Assembly (NCBI GenBank): GCA_903860995.1
Contig: CAIOSS010000525.1
Coordinates: forward strand, 1-18,215
Source of the DNA: an uncultured delta proteobacterium
GTDB lineage: Bacteria > Myxococcota_A > Polyangia > Polyangiales > Ga0077539
Length of the DNA stretch: 18,215 nt
Direction of reading: 5' to 3'
Positions 6,638 through 12,348 of the stretch are shown piece after piece. Position numbers and translations under genes: made by a program. Each line of letters begins with the position of its first letter. The first letter of the stretch is position 1. The notes below the pieces were generated by a model. That model had not been told where the DNA came from. It did no database searches and saw only the letters and a list, made by a program, of their open reading frames with translations.

Positions 6638-7303
6638 ATGCCCGATCCCCGCGACCCACGTTGGAACGACCCCGATCTAGACGCCCGCGAGCACTTCGCG
6701 GTCCTCGCCGGTGCGTCGTCGCGGGTCCTCGCCGCAGGCTGGAACGCATTCTGGATGGCCCTGGCGTGCCTGTTCCTGGGCGTGGGCGTCGGGTGGTCGG
6801 CGCACCACGTCGAGGCAACGCGTGCCGTGGTCACCCCGCCGAACAGCGCGTCCGAGGCCCTCGCGCTGGCCCACCGGGCCCTCGATTCCGAGCGTGCCCG
6901 GGCCGAGGCCGCGAGCGCTCGCGCCGAAGCCACCAACGCCCGCGCCGAGAGCGAACGGCGTCGCGCCGACGAAGCGAACACCCGCGCGGAGAACGAACGC
7001 CGTCACGCCGACGAGGCGACGCTGCGAGCGCAGGCGTCGCAGTCCCCTCCGTTGGCTCAGTCCGCGCCCGTGGTGGATGCGGCGCAGGTCGCGGCGCTGC
7101 AGACCGAACTGGCCGCGGAGAACGCCGCACGGCTGCGGGCCGAGCAGACGGTGCTGATGACGCGGCAGCAATGCGCGATGCTCGTCGGAGGCGTGCTGCA
7201 GGGCCGCGTCGTGGGCATGCCGGTGCGCACGTTCCCATGGGGCATGATGCCGATGCCGGCACGGTCGTCGCTGCCGTCGCTCGACGCCGCAGAGGCGCCT
7301 TGA
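6638..7303 (+). CDS. Membrane-anchored heptad-repeat coiled-coil protein
   Basis: A 221-aa protein of unknown function. Residues 1-35 are polar, followed by one transmembrane helix (about 36-55, WNAFWMALACLFLGVGVGW), then a long Ala/Arg/Glu-rich coiled coil (about 72-135), a second helix (about 147-175) and a Pro/Met-rich tail. The coiled coil contains seven consecutive seven-residue units (87-135) of the form xRAExxx or xRADExx. ATG at 6638 has GGAG eight bases upstream; an in-frame ATG 17 codons earlier lacks a comparable site. Its stop TGA overlaps a TTG that could open the next frame. It heads a three-gene accessory group between the two cas operons. A structural or sensor role at the membrane is possible, but no CRISPR family is recognised. 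Confidence 0.8.
   Translation: MPDPRDPRWNDPDLDAREHFAVLAGASSRVLAAGWNAFWMALACLFLGVGVGWSAHHVEATRAVVTPPNSASEALALAHRALDSERARAEAASARAEATNARAESERRRADEANTRAENERRHADEATLRAQASQSPPLAQSAPVVDAAQVAALQTELAAENAARLRAEQTVLMTRQQCAMLVGGVLQGRVVGMPVRTFPWGMMPMPARSSLPSLDAAEAP
6896..7042 (+). repeat. Seven tandem 21-bp (heptad) repeats
   Basis: Seven consecutive 21-base units encode ARAEAAS, ARAEATN, ARAESER, RRADEAN, TRAENER, RHADEAT and LRAQASQ. Units 3-4 and 5-6 resemble each other as a 42-base pair, suggesting a more recent duplication of two heptads. Confidence 0.8.
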
Positions 7304-7362
7304 GCGAAGCGGAAGAGACACGAAGCGTTCCTGTGGGGGTGCTGAGGACGAAAGACGAAGCG

Positions 7363-7767
7363 ATGCCGCGTGATGACGGAGCCTCGAGGGCGAGCAGGAG
7401 CGCAGGCTTCGCCAACGTCTCGAACCACCCGGTGACGAGCTGGTTCCCAGCGCAGACCGAGGCCGCTTTGGCCCTGGGCTTCGGGGAGCCCTTCGACGCC
7501 CCGTGGCGCGTCGACGACATCGACCCGAACGACACCGAGGCCGCTGTCGCCCTGCGCGTTCGATCGCTCTGCGTCGCTCTGACCGCGGCGGGGGTGCGCG
7601 GGGCCCACGTCGCCGGGGACCTCACCTTCACCTTCGCCCTCGTCACCGCACTGCGTGCCCAGAGCGTCCGGTGCTTTGCCTCCACGTCGCTGCGCCTCGT
7701 CACGGAACACATCGAAGGCCGCGTCACCCGTTCCTTCGAGTTCGTGCGGTGGCGGGAGTACCGGTGA
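7363..7767 (+). CDS. CRISPR-associated Rossmann-like small protein, possible ring nuclease type
   Basis: A 134-aa protein. The pattern is SNHPVTSWFPAQTEAAL (20-36), a middle acidic segment, AHVAGDLTFTFALVTAL (81-97), RCFASTSLRLVTE (103-115) and the ending FEFVRWREYR (125-134). I recall small type III-associated proteins with the same plan: an N-terminal NHP/SHP motif followed by Q, a central GE/GD before a helix, a T/S-R motif, and a terminal F-x-F-V-x-F-R-x-Y. They are related to the Csx15/Csx20 group proposed as ring nucleases that degrade cyclic oligoadenylate. That would fit a Cas10 with an intact cyclase motif, but the match is from memory. ATG at 7363 has only a weak ribosome site; TTG at 7300, overlapping the upstream stop, is an alternative. 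A relic of its last ten codons lies just after cmr5. Confidence 0.75.
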   Translation: MPRDDGASRASRSAGFANVSNHPVTSWFPAQTEAALALGFGEPFDAPWRVDDIDPNDTEAAVALRVRSLCVALTAAGVRGAHVAGDLTFTFALVTALRAQSVRCFASTSLRLVTEHIEGRVTRSFEFVRWREYR

Positions 7768-7885
7768 GTCTTGGCGGAAAGCGACGGCGAGCCGTCAGAA
7801 GCCAACGTTGGCAGACGTCCTCGAGATTCGAAGCGGCCGCGAGCCGGGGGCATGGAGCCTGCCGCGCGGCCATTTGGAGGTCATC

Positions 7886-8380
7886 GTGAACAAGATCGTT
7901 TTGAGCAGCACGGATCTGGCAGGCATCGCGGAATTCAATCCCACGAAGCCCGTGCAGGCGGTGATGAACCACTTCGTGCCGGTGCCCATCGACGCGCTCC
8001 TCGCGGGCATGAACGACGCGAAGACCGGTGAGGACCACGCCGGTGCCACTGCGCTGAAGCATGGCGGTGGGGCTGCGGCGGTGGTCGCTCTCGGCGTCGG
8101 GTCCGCCGCAGCCTCCGGGGCCGGCGCCCTCGCGGGCTACGCGGGCTTGGCCTCCGCGGTGTCGACGCTGGGCCTCTCCGGCGCGTCCACGGCGCTGGCG
8201 TCGGCGGCAGGAATCACCGCGGCGTCCGGGGCATCGCTCACCGGAGCGGCCGCCACCGCCGCGCTCACCGCCGCCGTCGGTGGACCGGTTGTCGCCGCCG
8301 GGGTCATCGTCGCGGGCGTCGGGGCCGCGGGCTACGGCGTCTACCGCCTCGGTCGCTGGGCGGCCTGGAAGCTCCTTTGA
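7886..8380 (+). CDS. Ala/Gly-rich hydrophobic protein, candidate membrane effector
   Basis: A 164-aa protein of unknown family. Residues 1-58 look soluble (MNKIVLSSTDLAGIAEFNPT, then a VPVPIDALLAG segment). Residues about 60-152 are almost wholly Ala, Gly, Val, Leu, Ser and Thr with repeated small-x-x-x-small spacings, enough for three or four membrane helices. It ends in a basic-aromatic tail, YRLGRWAAWKLL. The start is GTG with GGAGG six bases upstream, which decides it against longer readings. A 118-base gap separates it from the 134-aa gene, and three bases from a short ORF. The beginning IVLSST resembles IVVSSS of the 74-aa protein coupled to cas6. Pore-forming or membrane-perturbing activity is a guess from composition and location. 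Confidence 0.75.
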   Translation: MNKIVLSSTDLAGIAEFNPTKPVQAVMNHFVPVPIDALLAGMNDAKTGEDHAGATALKHGGGAAAVVALGVGSAAASGAGALAGYAGLASAVSTLGLSGASTALASAAGITAASGASLTGAAATAALTAAVGGPVVAAGVIVAGVGAAGYGVYRLGRWAAWKLL

Positions 8381-8383
8381 GCG

Positions 8384-8548
8384 ATGCGTGCCTCGATGAC
8401 CACGGCGATCTTCGACCGTCGAATCGGACCGTTCGACTGCGAAACGCGCGTGCACCGCGCCGAAGAGATCGCGACGACGCTCGACCGTCGATTCGCCGTT
8501 GACGTTCGCCACGCGCCGACCGTACGGTCGCGCCGCGTGATCTTCTGA
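8384..8548 (+). CDS. Possible small ORF (54 aa) upstream of cmr1
   Basis: ATG lies three bases after the preceding stop. The 54 codons use G or C at about four of five third positions, like the real genes here. The product starts MRASMTTAIFDRRIGPFDCE and has no recognised family. The nearest GGAAG is about 12 bases upstream, so coupling to the gene before it would be needed. It contains both copies of a short direct repeat and, near its end, the TACGGT promoter candidate, so it may instead be regulatory DNA. Confidence 0.3.
   Translation: MRASMTTAIFDRRIGPFDCETRVHRAEEIATTLDRRFAVDVRHAPTVRSRRVIF
8412..8494. repeat. Paired direct repeats upstream of cmr1
   Basis: TCGACCGTCGAATC (8412-8425) and TCGACCGTCGATTC (8481-8494) match at 13 of 14 bases, with starts 69 bases apart. 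Each contains the near-palindrome TCGACCGTCGA. Lying upstream of the candidate cmr promoter, they could be operator sites. Confidence 0.4.
8523..8528 (+). promoter_or_regulatory. Candidate -10 element of the cmr operon
   Basis: TACGGT followed by CGCG. The same TACGGTCG word stands eight bases before the ATG at 16935. No clear -35 is visible. It would place the transcript start about 165 bases upstream of cmr1. Confidence 0.3.
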
Positions 8549-8562
8549 GGAGGGGTGGCACG

Positions 8563-8670
8563 GTGATCGACGGGCGGAGGGGCAGCACGGAGGCGAAGAG
8601 CGCAGCGGCGCGGCCGACGCAGCGTGCCCGGGTGCACGCGGCAACCCTGGGGATCACGAAGGAATCTTAG
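8563..8670 (+). CDS. Possible leader ORF (35 aa) before cmr1
   Basis: GTG at 8563 is preceded by a strong GAGGAGGGG. The 35-codon frame has high GC at third positions and ends TAG, 33 bases before cmr1. The product is basic and Ala/Arg-rich, with no family recognised. The strong ribosome site in the expected 5' leader makes a small translated ORF plausible, but the length is too short for certainty. Confidence 0.3.
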   Translation: MIDGRRGSTEAKSAAARPTQRARVHAATLGITKES

Positions 8671-8703
8671 GCGCTCCAGCGGAGCACCGATCGAGGAGCA
8701 TTC

Positions 8704-9960
8704 ATGTCTCGAAAGAACGTTCCTGCACCGCCAGGGCTCGCCGACTTGCCGCGCGCGCTCGCCGAATCGCGCTCGAAGACGCACATCCAGACCCTCAAAC
8801 TGACGTTGAAGATCGTCACGCCGGTGCTCGGCGGAGGCTACCGGGCACGGCAGCTCGACGACGTCGACGTCGTTCGCGTGGGCGGCATCCGTGGGCAACT
8901 CCGATTCTGGTGGCGGGCGCTGTACGGGCATGAATGTCCGGACGCCGAGGCGCTCTTCGATCGGGAATCGAAGCTCTGGGGGGGCGTCGCGACGGATGCG
9001 ACGCGTTCCGCGGTGAAGGTGTCGGTATCGGTGGCGTCGGGCGGTATGAAGGATGCCAGCGAGCCTTCGTTGCAGGGCAACGGCGGGTACGCCTTGTGGC
9101 CCGCTCGATCGGCCGGAACGAATCCCACGGCCCAGCGTCGCAAGGACACCACCTTCAAGCTCAATTTAGACTACCCTTCTGCGGCCGATGACGAGATCAA
9201 GGCCACCGTCAGAGCGTTCGTTCAATTCGGCGGCATCGGATCGCGAACGCGACGCGGTCTCGGGACTCTCCTGGCGACGGACGACACCACGGCGGCCATT
9301 GTTGGAAGCATCGAGGCGATCGATCGGCGCGAGGCCGGGGGGGCAAGGACATTCCCTTCGTTGCGCGGCGCGCGGCTCGTGGTCGGAGAACGTACCGACA
9401 CGGCGATGAAGGCTTGGGAATTCGCAGTCGGCAAGCTCCAGAAGTTTCGCCAGGGCATCGGAACTTCCCCCGCAACAGCGCGCAACAAGGGCCAGGGCAC
9501 TCCTCCGGGGCGAAGCCGATGGCCGGAGCCGGACGTCATCCGCGACGCAACCAATCAGCGCGCCCCGGCGCACGCGCGCTTGTACGCGGGTCCTCGGGCC
9601 TACCCACGAGGGCAGTTCGGTCTTCCCATCGTCGGGCGCTTCGGGGGAGGCGGTGATCCGACGGCGTTCACCGTCGTCGGACGCATCGGCACACGCTCGC
9701 TCGATCGACTTGCGAGCCCGCTGATCGTCAAGGCCATGCAGGTCGAAGGGGGCTTCGTTCCAGCCTTCCTCTGGCTTCGTCGCGCCGATCCGAAGGGCCT
9801 CGAGGTCGGCTTGGACAAGCGACCGCAGTCCTTCGTCGCTGCGTCCGCGTGGCCAACAGGGGAGGGCTCGATGTTCTTCGCCCCACTCTCCACGGGCACT
9901 TCGATGCGGGAAGTCTTCATGAACTGGCTGGTCCAAGAGGGCTTCAGGAGCGTGCCGTGA
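8704..9960 (+). CDS. cmr1: Cmr1, RAMP subunit at the crRNA 3' end of the Cmr complex
   Basis: A 418-aa Cas7-like RAMP subunit of the type III-B effector, which caps the filament and contacts the 3' end of the guide. Diagnostic Cmr1 features are the first strand with TPVLGGGYRARQLDD (39-53) and GIRGQLRFWWRALYG (61-75), the RGxLRFWWRA signature of the family. GIGSRTRRGLGTL further on is the second glycine-rich RAMP motif. Length is normal for Cmr1. The ATG at 8704 has GAGGAG about five bases upstream. The stop overlaps the GTG start of the next gene as GTGA. It is the first unambiguous gene of the cmr operon. Confidence 0.95.
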   Translation: MSRKNVPAPPGLADLPRALAESRSKTHIQTLKLTLKIVTPVLGGGYRARQLDDVDVVRVGGIRGQLRFWWRALYGHECPDAEALFDRESKLWGGVATDATRSAVKVSVSVASGGMKDASEPSLQGNGGYALWPARSAGTNPTAQRRKDTTFKLNLDYPSAADDEIKATVRAFVQFGGIGSRTRRGLGTLLATDDTTAAIVGSIEAIDRREAGGARTFPSLRGARLVVGERTDTAMKAWEFAVGKLQKFRQGIGTSPATARNKGQGTPPGRSRWPEPDVIRDATNQRAPAHARLYAGPRAYPRGQFGLPIVGRFGGGGDPTAFTVVGRIGTRSLDRLASPLIVKAMQVEGGFVPAFLWLRRADPKGLEVGLDKRPQSFVAASAWPTGEGSMFFAPLSTGTSMREVFMNWLVQEGFRSVP

Positions 9961-10712
9961 GACACTTGGTTCTGCACGTCGTGACCCCCCTCCATGTCGG
10001 CGTCGGCCAGGGCATCGGCGGCGTCGATCTTCCCATCGCCCGCGAACGCGCAACGGGGCTGCCGTACATCCCGGGCTCGACGCTCAAGGGGTGCCTTCGC
10101 GCGAGCCTCGGTGAGAGTCCGGCAGTGCCGACGCTCTTCGGCGGCGAGCCCGGCGCGGTGCCGTTGGTGGCCGGCGCCGTGTACTTCGGCGATGCGCACC
10201 TGGTTGCGATGCCCGTGCGCCACGCAACCAAGGTCTTCGTCTGGATCACGGCTCCGCACGTACTGCGCACCGCGCGGCGCCTCGGACTCGACCTCCCGGT
10301 GTCCACCGGACCCACGGCACCGCTGGTCCTCGAGTACGACGCGCAGGTCTCGGCGACGCCAGCCTCCGAAGCCGTCGTGCAGTGGATCGCCGCCGTGACC
10401 GGCCACGATCTCGCGTGGGTGAAAGAGCGGGTCTACGAGGTGTCCGACGACGACTTCGCCTGGGCCTGCGAATTCGCGACGCAGATCGACGTTCGCAACC
10501 GAATCGGCCTCGAGACCGGGGTCGTGGTCGACGGTGCGCTCTGGAGCGAGGAGAGCCTGGCGCCGGAGTCGCTGCTCGTCGCGCCGCTCGATGCGCGGAC
10601 CGCCGACGTCGACCTGGCACCGCTCGCCGTCGAGAGCCTAGCGCTCGGCGGCAAGGGCTCCATCGGCCGCGGGGTCTGTCGGGTCAGCCTGAGCGAGCGA
10701 GGTGCGGCGTGA
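9957..10712 (+). CDS. Extra Cmr4-type (Cas7) RAMP subunit
   Basis: A 251-aa RAMP protein of Cmr4 type. Features: TPLHVGVGQGIGGVDLPIAR (10-29) with D24 where Cmr4 backbone subunits carry the target-RNA-cleaving Asp; YIPGSTLKGCLRA; VYFGDAHLVAMPVRHATKVF, the Cmr4 FGDA-PVR motif; and near the C-terminus LWSEESLAPESLL and GGKGSIGRG. A second Cmr4 is encoded at 15494. The two are clearly homologous but diverged along their whole length. Start: GTG in a GTGA overlap with cmr1, with AGGAG about seven bases upstream. Its stop overlaps the GTG start of an 87-aa protein, mirroring the cmr4-cmr5 overlap downstream. It could form part of a mixed backbone or occupy a special position. It might also be an unusual variant of another Cmr RAMP, but Cmr1, Cmr3 and Cmr6 are all present separately. 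Confidence 0.85.
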   Translation: MRHLVLHVVTPLHVGVGQGIGGVDLPIARERATGLPYIPGSTLKGCLRASLGESPAVPTLFGGEPGAVPLVAGAVYFGDAHLVAMPVRHATKVFVWITAPHVLRTARRLGLDLPVSTGPTAPLVLEYDAQVSATPASEAVVQWIAAVTGHDLAWVKERVYEVSDDDFAWACEFATQIDVRNRIGLETGVVVDGALWSEESLAPESLLVAPLDARTADVDLAPLAVESLALGGKGSIGRGVCRVSLSERGAA

Positions 10713-10972
10713 ATTTCCGAGTCCATTGGAAGCAGCTCCAGAACATCGACGACCTCGACAAGGACGCCGTCGCGTCGTTCGTCAAGACCCTCTATTCCTC
10801 GGGCCTCACGGCAGCCCGCGACGCCGCGCTCCGGGAAGAGCACGAGAAGCTGCTGAGAGCACTCGGGCTCGGACAGTCGGTGCCCGCCAAGAACATCGTC
10901 GGCGAAACACGCCGCGTCGCGAACACCGCGGTGGCGCTTCTTCGCAAGCTTCAGAGCAAGGGGGAGCGATGA
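10709..10972 (+). CDS. Small helical protein, possible Cmr5-like paralogue
   Basis: An 87-aa, mostly helical, charged protein starting at GTG in a GTGA overlap with the extra Cmr4-type gene and ending in an ATGA overlap with cmr6. No family is recognised with certainty. Its last helix (NIVGETRRVANTAVALLRKL) has the same spacing of V, T/S, R, R/K and L-x-R residues as the C-terminal helix of Cmr5 at 16285 (EYVDASRKLVRIVGWLRRF). Its position straight after a Cmr4-type gene copies that of cmr5. I therefore suggest a shortened Cas11/Cmr5-like small subunit; similarity this weak could be chance between two helices. Confidence 0.7.
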   Translation: MNFRVHWKQLQNIDDLDKDAVASFVKTLYSSGLTAARDAALREEHEKLLRALGLGQSVPAKNIVGETRRVANTAVALLRKLQSKGER

Positions 10973-12348
10973 CGCACGCGGGACTGTTACTCATCCAATC
11001 GCCTGGCACGCAGGATGGAAAGATCCCCGATCCTGCGCGTCCCGAGCGCCTGGACGCCATCACGCGCTGTCCGGTCCCGTCGGCGTACGATCGCTTCTAC
11101 GCGGTCTGGAGCGCCGCGCTGCAATCGCTCCCCGCCGCGCGGTCGGCGACGGCAACGACGACGTCCCGCATACTGATCGGGCACGGGCTCACCAGCGCGC
11201 ACGAGGTCGGCCTGACGCTTCACCACACGTATGGGACGCCGGTCATCCCCGGCAGTGCGCTCAAGGGAGTTCTCGCACATTACGTTCACCGCACGATCGG
11301 TGCCGCCGACGAGCGATGGCGTGGTCCGATGCTCGACGACGACGGACGTGTCGTGGACGACCCGGGCGTGTTCTTCCGCACGCTCTTCGGCGCGGCCCCG
11401 TCCGAAGGGGACGAACAGGGCTATGCCGGCGTGGTGGCCTTCCATGATGCGTTGATGCATCCCGGCCCCGGCAAGCCACTTGCCGCCGACGTGCTGACAC
11501 CGCATCAGACGGAGTACTACCGGGATGCGAGCGCCGATCCGAACGACTACACCAGTCCGATTCCGGTGGGTTTCATCTCGGTGAAGCCGGGGGTCCGCTT
11601 CGACGTGTGGCTCTCGGGCGACGATGCGGGCTGGGTGGGCACTGCGGCAACGCTCCTGGAACACGCCCTGCGTGAGCACGGCGTCGGAGGTAAGACGAGC
11701 AGCGGCTATGGCCGGCTCGAGGTGAGCTTCAAGGCCACGCCCGAAGAGCTCGCCCAGCGCAAAGAGGCAGAGACGCTCGCCCGCGAGGCCGAAGAGCGCG
11801 AGCGAGCCCAGCAGGCCCGGGCTGCGCAGCGGGCCGCAATCGAGGCTCGCATGGAGGACTTGACGCGGCGCCTTGCCACGGGCCCCGCCGAGCTCGACGG
11901 ACTCTTTCGGTTTCTCAAGAACGAGAGCACGGACCTCGACGCGCGGGACCTGGGCGTCTGGATCGCGTCGCTGACCGCCACGGAAACCGAGTGGCTTCAT
12001 GCGAAACTCCCCGCCTGGCTCGCCAGCATCGGCTGCGGTCCCCTGGGCGAGGCCTACGTGGCGGAACGTACCCGCCTGGGTCTTCCCTTCGGACCCCAGG
12101 AGCGGTCGAAGGACGGATTCCTTTGGAAGGTGAAGGCCGATCCGAGGCACTTTGAGCTGTTCCTCGAGGTCGACGGATCGCGGCAAACCCTCGACAAACC
12201 ACACATCATCGAGTCCGACGACGGCCGCAAGCTCCGTTCGAAGGAGTTCGGTTTCGCCGTCGCGGTGACGACCGCCCGGCCCGAAGCCCCGAACGTGAAG
12301 GTCGTGTTCGAGGGCAACAAGGTGAAGAAGGTCTACCGTCATGGCTGA
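10969..12348 (+). CDS. cmr6: Cmr6 RAMP subunit with long C-terminal extension
   Basis: A 459-aa protein. Residues 1-253 are a full Cmr6: LIGHGLTSAHEVGLTLHHTY (69-88), PVIPGSALKGVLAHYVHR (91-108), GVVAFHDALMHP, DVLTPHQTEYY (174-184), SPIPVGFISVKPG (196-208) and VGGKTSSGYGRLEV (239-252). Cmr6 normally ends near here. The extra 200 residues consist of an Ala/Glu/Arg coiled coil (about 256-300), a helical part (301-375), and a Lys-rich probably beta-rich part to the end (FLWKVKADPRHFELFLEVDG, then VVFEGNKVKKVYRHG). I know no name for that tail. ATG start in ATGA overlap with the preceding gene; GGGGGAG lies upstream. It overlaps cmr2 by eight bases. The extension might bind RNA or tether another protein to the complex. 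Confidence 0.93.
   Translation: MTHAGLLLIQSPGTQDGKIPDPARPERLDAITRCPVPSAYDRFYAVWSAALQSLPAARSATATTTSRILIGHGLTSAHEVGLTLHHTYGTPVIPGSALKGVLAHYVHRTIGAADERWRGPMLDDDGRVVDDPGVFFRTLFGAAPSEGDEQGYAGVVAFHDALMHPGPGKPLAADVLTPHQTEYYRDASADPNDYTSPIPVGFISVKPGVRFDVWLSGDDAGWVGTAATLLEHALREHGVGGKTSSGYGRLEVSFKATPEELAQRKEAETLAREAEERERAQQARAAQRAAIEARMEDLTRRLATGPAELDGLFRFLKNESTDLDARDLGVWIASLTATETEWLHAKLPAWLASIGCGPLGEAYVAERTRLGLPFGPQERSKDGFLWKVKADPRHFELFLEVDGSRQTLDKPHIIESDDGRKLRSKEFGFAVAVTTARPEAPNVKVVFEGNKVKKVYRHG

Noticed and set aside
6661..7362. Long plus-strand frame continuous with the 134-aa gene
   Set aside because: Its first part is an Arg-rich shadow of the coiled-coil gene. Only the part after 7300 looks coding; ATG 7363 was preferred, with TTG 7300 noted as an alternative.
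7363..7767. Csx16 identity for the 134-aa protein
   Set aside because: The Csx16 pattern (GD-x-V-x-GTLP and RG-x-EL) is not present; only a looser relation to the ring-nuclease-like group is proposed.
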